Notes: a model not told the origin generated them from the sequence alone. A stretch of 64,000 bases of DNA from Candidatus Aminicenantota bacterium (GCA_017999365.1 JAGNLW010000001.1:876239-940238); one strand, 5' to 3'. Shown: positions 25,116 through 33,999, numbered from the stretch's first letter. Numbers and translations are program-made.

Positions 25116-26446
25116 AAAGGTCCGGGACCTACGTTCTCGCCGTGACCCTGGTCGCCGCCCTCGGCGGCCTCATCTTCGGCTTCGACACGGCCGTCGTGGC
25201 CGGCGCCACCCGCTACATGAAGGAGCGCTTCGCCCTCGACGCGCTCCAGGAGGGCTGGACGGTGGCCGTCGTCCTCATCGGCTGTATGTTCGGCGCGGGC
25301 TTGGCTGGGCCCATCAGCGACCGCATCGGCCGGCGCCGCTTCATGCTCGTCTCGGCCGTACTGTTCCTCGTCTCGGCCGTCGGCTGCGCCCTGCCGCGGA
25401 CGATCACGGCGTTCATGGCCTTCCGCCTGGTCGGCGGCCTGGGCATCGGCTCGGCGGCCGTCCTGTCGCCCCTCTACATCGCCGAGATCGCCCCGGCCCG
25501 GGCCCGCGGCGCCCTCGTCTCGGTCAACCAGCTGGCCATCGTCACCGGCATCCTGCTGGCCTACTTCGTCAGCTGGATCTTCGCCGGGGCCGGCCCGGAG
25601 AACTGGCGCTGGATGTACGCCGCGGGCGCCGTCCCGTCCGTGGCTTTCTTCCTGCTCCTCCTCGGCGTGCCCGAGAGCCCGCGCTGGCTGGTCAAGAACG
25701 GGCGCGAGGCCGAAGCCCGGACCGTCCTGGCCCGGGCCGATTCGCCCGAGGCCGCCGAGACCGGCATCCGCGAGATCAAGACCGCCCTGGCCCTCGAGAA
25801 GGGATCCTTCCGCGAGGTCTTCCGGCCGGCCTTCCGGCGGCCCCTCGTCCTGGCCGTCGCCCTGGCCGTCTTCCAGCAGGTCACCGGCATCAACGCCATC
25901 CTCTACTACGCGCCGCGGATCTTCGAGGGCGCCGGTTTCGAGAGGATGTCGGCCATCGGGCAGTCGACGGTCGTCGGGCTGGTCAACCTGCTGTTCACGG
26001 TCGTGGCCATCCTGCTCGCCGACCGGGTCGGGCGGCGGCCGCTCCTGCTCGCGGCCACGGCCGGCATGGGCGTCTCCCTCGTCCTCCTCGGGGCCGCCTT
26101 CCGCTTCCCCGTCCTGCCGGCCTCGGCCCTGCTCGTCGTCATCCTGTTCTACATCGCCTTCTTCGCCTCGGCCATGGGCCCGCTCGTCTGGGTGGTCATG
26201 GCCGAGGTCTTCCCCATCAAGGTCCGCGGCGCGGCCATGGGCCTGGCCACGGTCGTCCTGTGGCTGGCCGACTTCGCGGTGACCCTGACCTTCCCGGTCC
26301 TCTCGGACCGCTCCCACCCTTCGACGGCGTTCTGGCTGTACGCGGCCATGTGCGCCCTGGCCTTCGCGTTCATGGCCTTCCGGCTGCCGGAGACCAAGGG
26401 CCGGACGCTCGAGGAGATCGAGCGCGGCTGGCGGACGGGGTCTTAG
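25112..26446 (+). CDS. MFS sugar porter
   Basis: A protein of 444 residues with 12 membrane segments. All sugar porter signatures are present: GGLIFGFDTAVVAGA, DRIGRRRFM between segments 2 and 3, VPESPRWLV, FQQVTGINAILYYAP in segment 7, ADRVGRRPLL, and LPETKGRTLEEIE at the end. It should import a hexose, pentose or inositol by proton symport. The GTG start overlaps the UroD-family stop. The pairing suggests the UroD-family protein acts on, or downstream of, the imported sugar derivative (inference). It ends 12 bases from a convergent operon. Confidence 0.9.
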   Translation: MKRSGTYVLAVTLVAALGGLIFGFDTAVVAGATRYMKERFALDALQEGWTVAVVLIGCMFGAGLAGPISDRIGRRRFMLVSAVLFLVSAVGCALPRTITAFMAFRLVGGLGIGSAAVLSPLYIAEIAPARARGALVSVNQLAIVTGILLAYFVSWIFAGAGPENWRWMYAAGAVPSVAFFLLLLGVPESPRWLVKNGREAEARTVLARADSPEAAETGIREIKTALALEKGSFREVFRPAFRRPLVLAVALAVFQQVTGINAILYYAPRIFEGAGFERMSAIGQSTVVGLVNLLFTVVAILLADRVGRRPLLLAATAGMGVSLVLLGAAFRFPVLPASALLVVILFYIAFFASAMGPLVWVVMAEVFPIKVRGAAMGLATVVLWLADFAVTLTFPVLSDRSHPSTAFWLYAAMCALAFAFMAFRLPETKGRTLEEIERGWRTGS

Positions 26447-26458
26447 GGGCGGTCCGGC

Positions 26459-27052
26459 CTATTTCCCGGCCAGGGCGTCGGCCAGCTTGCCCATGACGGC
26501 GTCGAGCTCCTCGACCAGGATGTCGGACAGGACGGCCGGCAGGAACTGGACCTTGCGCGTGCCCAGGGCCTTGCGCCGGTCGAAGGTGTGCTTGAGGATG
26601 CTCTTGCCGCTCTTGAACTCGAGGAACTCCAGGTCCATGGCCAGCCGGCCGAACCAGGCGTTGGGCTCGTCGATCTCCTCGACGAGGCGGACGCTCGCGC
26701 GCAGGACGACCTGGGGATCGCCCTGGAGGACGTCCATGGTGACCCGGGGGAAGCCCTCCTTGCGGCCGAGGTAGTCGCTGATGGCCTCGCGGAAGAGGTC
26801 GTCGGGTTTCTTGGCCCAGAAGGCGTGGGAGTAGTATTTGAGCTCGAAGGGCGAGACCCGGTAGATGACCCGGAAGTCGTCGTAGAGGGGATCGACGCGG
26901 ACGGGCTCGATATACAGCATCCGTTCCACCCGGGCGTGCGGCTCGGGGCTGCGGTCGATGGGAACGATCTGGAAATAGCGCTTGGCCGGCGTCGAGAAGC
27001 AGCCGGCGATCAGGAGGACGGCCGCCAGGGCCAGGGCGTGTTTCCTCATCAT
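26459..27052 (-). CDS. ABC-type transport auxiliary lipoprotein of the MCE operon
   Basis: A protein of 197 residues. The lipoprotein signal is MMRKHALALAAVLLIAGC with the lipid-modified Cys18. The mature part, starting YFQIVPIDRSP, resembles the PqiC/ABC auxiliary component family, which sits at the outer membrane and docks MCE-protein tunnels. Visible family features are MLYIEPVRVDPLYDD, YRVSPFELKYYSHAFWAKKP and LFREAISDYL. It is the last gene of the minus-strand operon and overlaps the MCE gene by four bases. Function by family: lipid or hydrophobic-compound transfer between membranes. Confidence 0.82.
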   Translation of the reverse strand: MMRKHALALAAVLLIAGCFSTPAKRYFQIVPIDRSPEPHARVERMLYIEPVRVDPLYDDFRVIYRVSPFELKYYSHAFWAKKPDDLFREAISDYLGRKEGFPRVTMDVLQGDPQVVLRASVRLVEEIDEPNAWFGRLAMDLEFLEFKSGKSILKHTFDRRKALGTRKVQFLPAVLSDILVEELDAVMGKLADALAGK

Positions 27053-27993
27053 TTCTTGTCCTTTCGTGTCCGCAGGATGGCCGACGGCTCCTCGGCGATC
27101 TCGCGGGAAAAGCGGGCCAGGTTCTCGATGGCCACGCCCAGGCTGGCGAAGGTCCGGGTGAGCTCCGTCTGCTGTTCGAGGAGGACGCCCTCGACCTTCT
27201 TCATGGTCACCGAGGCCGTGTCGAGGAAGGACCGGACGTCCTTGAGGACCTGGCCCAGCTCCTCGGCCGAGAAGCGGTCGGCGACGTTGCCCAGGGTCCG
27301 CTCGGAGTTGGCCTCGACCGTCCGGACGAGGCGGCTCAGGTCGTCCGTCATGGGCACGAAGCGCTCGGTGGCCCGGGCGAACTCGGCCGAGGCCTTCTCC
27401 AGGCTGGCCAGGGTGTTCTCGAGCGAGGCCCGGCGCGACTCGAGGACCCCCGAGACCGCGGCCGAGCTCTTCTCGGCGTTCTCCAGGAAAGCCGAGAAGC
27501 GCTCGATGTTCTCGGGCGCCAGCAGCTCCGTGATGCGCTTGGCCGTCGTCTCGATGTTGTTGACGATGTCGTCGGCCTTGTCGCCCAGGCCCCGGCCGGT
27601 CGGGATCTCGCCGTGGGCCTGGAGGTTGGCGGCCCCGGCCGTGCCGCCGCTGAGCTCGATGTACTTCTGGCCGGTCAGCCCGACGTAGACGAGGACGGCG
27701 CGCATGTCGGTCTTGACGACCAGCTCGGGCAGGATCTTGATGCCGACGTCGACGCAGTCGAGGTCCGTCCGGCTGACCTCGATCCGGGTCACCCGGCCGA
27801 GCTCGACGCCCCGGTACTTGACGGGGGAGCCGACGGCCAACCCGTGGACCGAGGTGTCTTTGAACCGGACCATGAAGTCCGTCCCGGGATCGCGCAGCTT
27901 GGGGACGATGAAGAAGCCGGCCACGACGATGAAGATGACCGTGGCGACCGACAGGAAGATCCCCAGGCGGGTCTTTTGCTCAAGCGTCATCAT
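27049..27993 (-). CDS. MlaD/MCE-domain substrate-binding protein
   Basis: A protein of 314 residues. An N-terminal membrane anchor (about 10-30, LGIFLSVATVIFIVVAGFFI) is followed by an MCE domain at about 38-118 (FKDTSVHGLAVGSPVKYRGV, LGRVTRIEV, VYVGLTGQKYIELSGG). A long helical C-terminal region (about 140-300) is expected to form the coiled tunnel or hexamer stalk. This is the periplasmic lipid-binding ring of an Mla-type ABC transporter. The start overlaps the ATPase gene by 14 bases; ATG codons at 27993 and 27990 are both possible, with AAGAGGG upstream. Open sequence further upstream in this frame is a shadow of the ATPase gene. Confidence 0.9.
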   Translation of the reverse strand: MMTLEQKTRLGIFLSVATVIFIVVAGFFIVPKLRDPGTDFMVRFKDTSVHGLAVGSPVKYRGVELGRVTRIEVSRTDLDCVDVGIKILPELVVKTDMRAVLVYVGLTGQKYIELSGGTAGAANLQAHGEIPTGRGLGDKADDIVNNIETTAKRITELLAPENIERFSAFLENAEKSSAAVSGVLESRRASLENTLASLEKASAEFARATERFVPMTDDLSRLVRTVEANSERTLGNVADRFSAEELGQVLKDVRSFLDTASVTMKKVEGVLLEQQTELTRTFASLGVAIENLARFSREIAEEPSAILRTRKDKK

Positions 27994-28729
27994 GGCTGTC
28001 CCTCTTGAGGAAGAATGTCCGGATGAAGGGATCGGCGGACGCGGCCAATCCGGCGGCCTCGCCGGCGTGGTGGAGACGGCCCTCGTGGAGGACCAGGACC
28101 CGGTCGGCGATGCGCTCGATGGAGCGCAGTTCGTGGGTGACGACGACCAGGGTCGTCCCGTAGGTCTCCTTGAGCCGCAGGAGGAGGTCGTCGAGCAGCG
28201 ACGAGGTGATGGGGTCCAGCCCCGACGACGGCTCGTCGCAGAAGACGACGTCCGGGTCCATGGCCAGGGCCCGGGCCAGGGCCCCGCGCTTGCGCATGCC
28301 CCCGGAGAGCTCCGCCGGGTATTTCGCCGCGGCGTCGGCCATCTCGACCTGGGCCAGGCCGGCATAGACCATGTCGCGGACCACGGTCTCGGGGATCCCC
28401 GGGTAGTGCATGCGGATGGGCAGGGCGACGTTCTCATAGAGGCTCAGCCCGTTGAGCAGGGCCCCGCCCTGGTAGAGGACGCCGATCCTTTGGTAGAGGG
28501 TCCCCAGGGACCTCTCGGAACGGTAATCGACCGGGGCGCCGGCGAAATCGAACGCGCCGCCGAGGGGCGGCAGGAGCCCGGCCAGGGTCTTGAGCAGGGT
28601 CGACTTGCCCGAGCCGCTGACGCCGAGGACGACCGTGATCAGCCCCTCCGGGACGCCGAAGTCCAACCCCTCGAGGACGGGCTCCTTCCCGTAACCCACC
28701 GTGAGACCGTGCGCGCGGATGATGTCCAT
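27980..28729 (-). CDS. MlaF-like ABC transporter ATPase
   Basis: A protein of 249 residues. All ABC motifs are clear: Walker A GVSGSGKST, Q-loop region YQRIGVLYQGGALLNGLSLY, signature ELSGGMRKRGALARALA, Walker B DPDVVFCDEPSSGLDPI, and the switch His in VVVTHELRS. The FQGGALFNSLSV-like Q-loop and SGGM signature are characteristic of MlaF/Ttg2A ATPases. ATG at 28729 is chosen; an in-frame TTG at 28735 would overlap the permease stop by four bases and cannot be excluded. Confidence 0.92.
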   Translation of the reverse strand: MDIIRAHGLTVGYGKEPVLEGLDFGVPEGLITVVLGVSGSGKSTLLKTLAGLLPPLGGAFDFAGAPVDYRSERSLGTLYQRIGVLYQGGALLNGLSLYENVALPIRMHYPGIPETVVRDMVYAGLAQVEMADAAAKYPAELSGGMRKRGALARALAMDPDVVFCDEPSSGLDPITSSLLDDLLLRLKETYGTTLVVVTHELRSIERIADRVLVLHEGRLHHAGEAAGLAASADPFIRTFFLKRDSHDDA

Positions 28730-28731
28730 GG

Positions 28732-29805
28732 TCAATAGATCACGAAGGCGAAGACGCAGTCGAGGACGATGATCAGGGTGATGGACAGGACGACGGATTC
28801 CGTCGTGGCCCGGCCGACCTCCTCGGCGCTCCGGCCGACGGTCAGGCCCTTGAAGCCGGCCCCCACGACGACGGCCCAGCCGAAGACGACGGTCTTGACC
28901 AGGCCCCAGGCGAAATCGACCCAGCCGACCGTGTTGACCATCTGGTCGAGAAAGGCCGCCGGCAGCATGCCGAAGGTGATCCGGGCCACGACCATGCCGC
29001 CGAGGATGCCGGCCACGTCGGCCATGGCCACGAGGAGCGGCACGACCAGGGTGATGGCCAGCAGCCGGGGCACCATGAGGAACTTCTCCGGGACCAGGCC
29101 CATGGTCCGCAGGGCGTCGACCTCCTCGAGCACGGTCATGCTGGCCAGCTCGGCGGTCACGGCCGCGCCGACCTTGCCGGCCAGGATGACCCCGGCCATG
29201 AGCGGCACGAGCTCCCGGAGCATGGCGTAGCCGATGATGTCGGCGATGAAGGCGTCGGCCCCGAAGACCCGGAGCTGTTCGGCCGAGGTGATGGAAATGG
29301 TCACGCCGACCAGGAACAGGAGCAGGCAGACGATGGGGTACGACTGGTAGCCCATGAAGTACATCTGGTTCCAGGTCTCGCCCGGATACACGCCCTTGCG
29401 CTCGCGCAGGTAGCCGCCGACGTGGAAGACCTCGTCGCCGAGCATGGCCAGGAACCGGCCCAGGTTGCGGGCGTGACCGAGGAAGCGCTCGGCGTAGGCC
29501 CGGAAGAAGCGGCCGGGGCGGCCCGGGCCGGACGGCGCGGCGGGCTTGGCCGGCCAGGCCGCGTCGGGCGGACAGGCGAGCGCCTCCCGGGCCCGGACGA
29601 GGGGCTCGGGAACGCCGGCGACGGAGACCCCGGGGACCTCTTTACCGGCGTAGCCGAGAAAGGCCAGGGTCGAGCCGTCGAATTCCTCGACTTGGCCGAA
29701 GTCGAGGACCAGGGTCTCCCCGACCTCCAGGCGCCTGATCTCGTCGAGGACGCCGACGACCTCCGGGGCCCGGAACCGTTTGGGAAGGGAGACGGTCCGG
29801 CTCAT
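28732..29805 (-). CDS. MlaE-like permease with an N-terminal STAS domain
   Basis: A protein of 357 residues. Residues 1-75 look like a STAS domain (VSLPKRFRAPEVVGVLDEIR, LVLDFGQVEEFDGSTLAFLG), the part supplied in E. coli by the separate MlaB protein. Residues ~100-357 form the MlaE permease, with about five membrane segments and the conserved RELVPLMAGVILAGKVGAA, SMTVLEEVDALRTMG and LTVGRSAEEVGRATTESVV. It sits in the inner membrane with the ATPase. The start at 29805 overlaps the upstream gene's stop (ATGA); the much longer open frame beyond it is a shadow. Confidence 0.9.
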   Translation of the reverse strand: MSRTVSLPKRFRAPEVVGVLDEIRRLEVGETLVLDFGQVEEFDGSTLAFLGYAGKEVPGVSVAGVPEPLVRAREALACPPDAAWPAKPAAPSGPGRPGRFFRAYAERFLGHARNLGRFLAMLGDEVFHVGGYLRERKGVYPGETWNQMYFMGYQSYPIVCLLLFLVGVTISITSAEQLRVFGADAFIADIIGYAMLRELVPLMAGVILAGKVGAAVTAELASMTVLEEVDALRTMGLVPEKFLMVPRLLAITLVVPLLVAMADVAGILGGMVVARITFGMLPAAFLDQMVNTVGWVDFAWGLVKTVVFGWAVVVGAGFKGLTVGRSAEEVGRATTESVVLSITLIIVLDCVFAFVIY

Positions 29806-32798
29806 TTCCCCCCCGGCAGGACGACGACGGTCTGGGCCCGGTCGGGGGCCGTGACGGGGAAGCGGACGGTCCGGCCGTCGGCTGCGGCCTCGACGTAGTA
29901 TTCGATGTCGCCGGCCGGGGCCGGCAGGAGGACCTCGTAGACGCCCCGGGCGACGTGGCGGAAGGCGACGCGGACGAATTCGCCCCGTCCCATCTCGCGC
30001 CAGAACAGGGAGACCTGGCCGGCCTCGGCCCGGGCCAGGACCAGGGCCTTGAGCGAAAGGGCTTCGCCGGCTTCGAGCGAGGTCCGCACCGCCGGGACGA
30101 CGAGCCGCGGCGGCCCGTCGTAGTCGCGCGACAGACGGGCTTCGGCCGGGAGCTCGGTCCCGAGGAGGGCGGCCAGCTCCGCCTCCGGCCGCTCCCAGGC
30201 GCCGGGCAGAAGGTGCTGTTCCCAATTGGCGACGGTCCCGAGCTCGCCCGTCGTGCTCACGGTGGCCAGGAGATCGGTGAAGACGCGTTTGAGGGAAGCG
30301 GCCATCTCGGCCCGGACCGGCAGGGCCTCGGCCGTCAGGACCTCGCGGCAGGCGGCCTCGTTCCCCGCCGCCTTGGCCTTGGCCACGGCGGCGTTGTAGA
30401 CGGCCCACAGGCCGTTGAACCGGGCCACCTCGCGCATGTAGCGGAACTGGGCCAGCCAGTATTCGAACCGCTCCCGGTTGGCCGGACCGGCGACCTTGGG
30501 CCCGACGGCGGCCAGGGCGTCGACGAAGGCGTAGGTCGGGGCGACCTCGGCCCACGGCCGGGGATCCGGCTGGATGTTGCCGGGCCCGCCGATCCAGGTG
30601 ACCGGCACGGGATGGCGCCCGTCGGCCCCGGCGAAGACGGCCGCGGCTTCGGGACCGGCCTCGGGGCCGAACTGGGCCCGGGCCCAGTCCTCGTAGAGGT
30701 CGAGGGCCGGGAGGTGGCGGGCCGTCGGCGGCGCGTCGGCCTCGTAATCGAGCGCGGCCGGCCCGCCGCAGTTGATCTTGCGGACGAAGCCCGGCCCCTC
30801 GATGACGAGGCCGGCCAGGGCCGGGTAATGGATGCGGTCGGCGAAGTCGACGACGAGGCGCCCGTCGGCGACGGCGACGCCCTCGACGCGGCGCTCGAGG
30901 GCCTTGAACTTGCCGGCCGCGGCGAAGATGTCGAGGTTCTCGAGGACCCGGCGGCCCTGGACGAGGACGTCGAAGACGCGGCCGCGGGCCCGGTCGATCT
31001 GTCCCTCGACGAACTGCAGGGTCACGGTGTAGGTCCCGTTGGGCACCTCGAGGCGGTAGCCGAAGACGCGGTCGCGGACGTCGGCGTAGACGGGGGCCAG
31101 GCGCCCGGCCCCGGCGACGGCGCGGCCGGCGAAGCTCACGGGCTCGCCGGTGACGGGACCGGTCTCCTCGGCCAGGCTCTTGGGGAGCGTGTTCCAGGGC
31201 TGCTCCCAGGCCGCCCGGGCCAGGGCCAGGACGTTGGCCGAGAGGACCCGGGTCCGCCAGTGGATGCCGAGCAGGCCGTCGCAGCCGTAGCGGAGGGCGT
31301 CGGCGGCGTCCCGGCGCATCCGGCCGGCCCAGAGCTGGGGCGAGGTCAGCGCGGGATCGTCCTCCATCCAGGGGATGGCCCACAGAGACCGGCCGGTGAC
31401 GCGGGCGAAGCCCGGGTCGACGGGGGCCTTGCCGACCTCGCGGTTGATCGTGCTCAGGGCCACTTCCTTGGGCAGGACCTGGTCGAAGAGGGTCCGGTTG
31501 GACGGTGGGCCGAGGACCCATCCGGAGGTGGCCAGACGGAACGGCGGCGCGACCTCGCGCCAGGCCTCGACGGCCATGGCCAGGTCGGTCGTGACGGCGG
31601 CGACCTCCTCCGGCGGGGCGTCTTCCCAGGTCCAGCCTTCGGTCGTCCAGAACCAGTAGTAATCGATCGCATAGGCGGCGGCGACGCGCCCGAACATGGC
31701 CTTGTAGAGGTCCTTGACCACCGCCGGGTCCTTGGCGTCCCGGCCGGCGGCGGCCAGGCGGCCGCGGACCTCGACGGGCACCGTCAGGGGCGTTTCCGTG
31801 CCGACGCAGGTCTTGACGCCCAGGCGGCGGGCCAGGGTGAAGGCGTCCCGGAAGACGGCGGCGGCCCGGTCGAAGACGGCGACGGCGGCTTCCGGGGTCG
31901 CCGGATCGGGGGCGAAACCGGCCATGACGTCGTTGCCGTAGTCGTCGCGCTCGAAGAGCCGGCTCGCGCCGAAGTGGAAATCCCCCGTCTTCTTGGCTTC
32001 GTAGCCCCAGTTGCCGCGGGCCGTGTTCTGGTAGCTCGCGGGGTACGCGGCCAGGACCGTGCCGTCCGGGCGGGCGTCCTCGGCCCGGCCGATCCAGACG
32101 GTCGGCTCGGCGTTGGGCGTCGCTCCGAAAACACGGTTGGGGTTCTCGGGATAGGTGTGCAGCCCGAAGAAGTTCATCCGCAGCTTGGGCAGCTGGCTCA
32201 GGACGGCCTTGTAGTTCTCGCGGGTCCACCAGTCGGGCCCCTCGGGGAAATCGTGGAAGGGCTGGATGCCCCGGACGGGGAAGAGCGGGCGGCCGGTCTC
32301 GTCGAGGTCGAGCGAAGGCGCCCCGACCGTGCCGTCGGGGACGACGTCCCCTTCGAGCGAGAAGCGGACGCCGAGCGTCTCGGCGAACCGGTAGGCGCCG
32401 TAGAGGACCGCCGGACCGCCACCGCCGGCGACGAGGAGGGAGCGGCCGGAGCCGCGCGGCACGGTCTTCAGCAGGTAGTCCTCGGGGCCCAGGGCGTCGA
32501 GCGGCGCGGTCCCGTTCTGTCCGGCGGAGCCGAGCGCGAACGGACCGCCCTTCTCGACGACCACCACGGCGCCGGCGGGGACGCGGGCCAGGGACCGGAC
32601 CTCCCGAAGGTCGGGCAGGCGGCCCGTGCGCACGTAGAGGTAGCGGCGGATCTCGGCCGCGGCGGCCCGCTCGTGCCAGGTGGCGTCCGCGCCCACGGCG
32701 ATGACGGGGCCGGCGTCCCTCCGGGCGCAGGCGGCCGCCATAACCAGGGATGACAGGGCGAGGGCAAGGAACCTCACGCGGACCGTTCGTCGGGTCAT
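29802..32798 (-). CDS. Large secreted glycosidase-like protein with a malectin domain
   Basis: A protein of 998 residues with an N-terminal signal peptide (RFLALALSSLVMAAAC; Cys may be lipid-modified, though the box is not canonical). Residues ~28-170 resemble the N-terminal alpha/beta domain found before some glycosidase barrels (WHERAAAAEIRRYLYVRTGR). A TIM-barrel-like region at ~190-530 follows (VRGIQPFHDFPEGPDWW, MNFFGLHTYPENPNRV, DYYWFWTTEGWTW). Residues ~560-666 are a malectin-like carbohydrate-binding domain (LEVPNGTYTVTLQFVEGQID). The C-terminus has an Ig-like domain. No exact glycoside hydrolase family can be assigned. ATG at 32798 has the ribosome site AGGAG and lies ~22 bases after the predicted transcription start. 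Its stop overlaps the MlaE start, an odd partnership. Confidence 0.7.
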   Translation of the reverse strand: MTRRTVRVRFLALALSSLVMAAACARRDAGPVIAVGADATWHERAAAAEIRRYLYVRTGRLPDLREVRSLARVPAGAVVVVEKGGPFALGSAGQNGTAPLDALGPEDYLLKTVPRGSGRSLLVAGGGGPAVLYGAYRFAETLGVRFSLEGDVVPDGTVGAPSLDLDETGRPLFPVRGIQPFHDFPEGPDWWTRENYKAVLSQLPKLRMNFFGLHTYPENPNRVFGATPNAEPTVWIGRAEDARPDGTVLAAYPASYQNTARGNWGYEAKKTGDFHFGASRLFERDDYGNDVMAGFAPDPATPEAAVAVFDRAAAVFRDAFTLARRLGVKTCVGTETPLTVPVEVRGRLAAAGRDAKDPAVVKDLYKAMFGRVAAAYAIDYYWFWTTEGWTWEDAPPEEVAAVTTDLAMAVEAWREVAPPFRLATSGWVLGPPSNRTLFDQVLPKEVALSTINREVGKAPVDPGFARVTGRSLWAIPWMEDDPALTSPQLWAGRMRRDAADALRYGCDGLLGIHWRTRVLSANVLALARAAWEQPWNTLPKSLAEETGPVTGEPVSFAGRAVAGAGRLAPVYADVRDRVFGYRLEVPNGTYTVTLQFVEGQIDRARGRVFDVLVQGRRVLENLDIFAAAGKFKALERRVEGVAVADGRLVVDFADRIHYPALAGLVIEGPGFVRKINCGGPAALDYEADAPPTARHLPALDLYEDWARAQFGPEAGPEAAAVFAGADGRHPVPVTWIGGPGNIQPDPRPWAEVAPTYAFVDALAAVGPKVAGPANRERFEYWLAQFRYMREVARFNGLWAVYNAAVAKAKAAGNEAACREVLTAEALPVRAEMAASLKRVFTDLLATVSTTGELGTVANWEQHLLPGAWERPEAELAALLGTELPAEARLSRDYDGPPRLVVPAVRTSLEAGEALSLKALVLARAEAGQVSLFWREMGRGEFVRVAFRHVARGVYEVLLPAPAGDIEYYVEAAADGRTVRFPVTAPDRAQTVVVLPGGK

Positions 32799-32826
32799 CT
32801 CGCTCTCCTGGAGCCGGGTGTCCCCC

Positions 32827-32855
32827 ATTCTATTACAGGCCCGGGGTCATTTCAA
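32827..32855 (-). promoter_or_regulatory. Promoter of the glycosidase-MCE operon
   Basis: On the minus strand, TTGAAA (32855-32850), a 17-base spacer and TAGAAT (32832-32827). The predicted start near 32820 excludes the in-frame ATG at 32828 and supports the ATG at 32798. It lies back-to-back with the plus-strand promoter at 32874-32903. Confidence 0.65.
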
Positions 32856-32873
32856 CGCCGGCGCGACGGCGGA

Positions 32874-32903
32874 TTGACGCCCGACGGGGGCCCGGGATAT
32901 CAT
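32874..32903 (+). promoter_or_regulatory. Promoter of the second UroD-family gene, probably leaderless
   Basis: TTGACG (32874-32879), 18-base spacer, TATCAT (32898-32903); each box matches consensus at 5 of 6. The ATG at 32911 is only seven bases beyond the -10 box, where transcription should begin, and no ribosome site is visible. Confidence 0.6.
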
Positions 32904-32910
32904 CCCCGGC

Positions 32911-33999
32911 ATGATGACCGTCCGCGAGCGCTGGAACAGGGTCTTCCGCTGGGAGAAGCCGGACCGCGTCCCCGACATGGAGTTCGGCTACTGGGACAAG
33001 ACCATCGCCGTCTGGCACGAGCAGGGCCTGCCGCCGCAGTGCCGGACCAACCGCGACGTCGAGCGCCACCTCGGCCTGGAGGGGTTGGAGATCATCCCCG
33101 AGGTCCCGGTCCACCGCGGCCTCTTCCCCGCCTTCGCGGAGGAGACGCTCGAGGTCAGGGACGGGCGCCGCCTCGTCCGGACCAAGGAAGGGGCCCTGAC
33201 GGAGATGCTCGACTACGACTCCTCGATGCCCCATTTCCTCGAGTTCGCCGTCGAGACCCGGGCCGACTGGGAGCGCCTGCGGGACGAGCGGCTCGATCCC
33301 GCCGCCCCGGGCCGTGTCGGCGACGTCGCGGCCGCCGTCGAGGCCGCCCACGCCGCCGGGATGCCCATCCTCTTCCACTGCGGCTCGCTCTACGGCTGGC
33401 TGCGGGACTGGATGGGCCTCGAGAACCTGTCCATCGCCCTGATGACGGACCGGGACTGGGTCGAGGAGATGATGGAGCACATCACCCTCATGGACCTGGC
33501 CCTCATCGAACGGCACATCCCCGGAGGCGGGTCCGTCGACGTGGCCTGGTGGTGGGAGGACATGTGCTACAACCACGGCCCGCTCATGTCCCCGAAGCTC
33601 TTCGAGGAGCTCATGGTCCCCCGCTACAAGAGGATCACGGACGCGCTCAAGGCCAAAGGGATATTCGCCAACGTCCTCGACTGCGACGGCCGCATCTATG
33701 AGCTCGTGCCCGGCTGGCTGCGGGGCGGCATCAACGTCATGTTCCCCATCGAAGCCGCCCACACGGACCCGTGGAAGCTGCGGCGGGACCACGGGAACGA
33801 CGTGTTCCTCCTCGGAGGGGTGGACAAGATGGCCCTCATCGCCGGGAAGGACGCGATCGACCGGGAGCTCGAGAAGCTGCGGCCGCTCGTGGCGCTCGGC
33901 GGCTATCTGCCGTGCGTCGACCACAGGGTCCCGCCCGACGTCACCTACGCGAACTACCTCTACTACCTCGAGAAGAAGAAGGCCATCCTCTCCTACTAG
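32911..33999 (+). CDS. Uroporphyrinogen decarboxylase-family protein (second copy)
   Basis: A protein of 362 residues with the UroD-like barrel. It begins VRERWNRVFRWEKPDRVPDM, followed by FHCGSLYGWLRDWMGLENL, an ANVLDCDGRIYELVPGWLRG segment, FLLGGVDKMALIAGK and the C-terminal GGYLPCVDHRVPPDVTYANY. The Cys/His residues in these two segments differ from the HxCG motif of the first copy, so the two proteins probably act on different substrates. Neither is near heme genes. Possible starts are the tandem ATGs at 32911 and 32914. Its stop overlaps the convergent POT gene by three or four bases. Confidence 0.8.
   Translation: MMTVRERWNRVFRWEKPDRVPDMEFGYWDKTIAVWHEQGLPPQCRTNRDVERHLGLEGLEIIPEVPVHRGLFPAFAEETLEVRDGRRLVRTKEGALTEMLDYDSSMPHFLEFAVETRADWERLRDERLDPAAPGRVGDVAAAVEAAHAAGMPILFHCGSLYGWLRDWMGLENLSIALMTDRDWVEEMMEHITLMDLALIERHIPGGGSVDVAWWWEDMCYNHGPLMSPKLFEELMVPRYKRITDALKAKGIFANVLDCDGRIYELVPGWLRGGINVMFPIEAAHTDPWKLRRDHGNDVFLLGGVDKMALIAGKDAIDRELEKLRPLVALGGYLPCVDHRVPPDVTYANYLYYLEKKKAILSY

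Noticed and set aside
29806..32229. MlaE permease extended N-terminally to over 1100 residues
   Set aside because: The extension is an out-of-frame shadow of the malectin gene; STAS begins at the ATG at 29805.
32799..32828. ATG at 32828 as the start of the malectin protein
   Set aside because: It overlaps the -10 box TAGAAT, upstream of the predicted transcription start; ATG at 32798 has the ribosome site.
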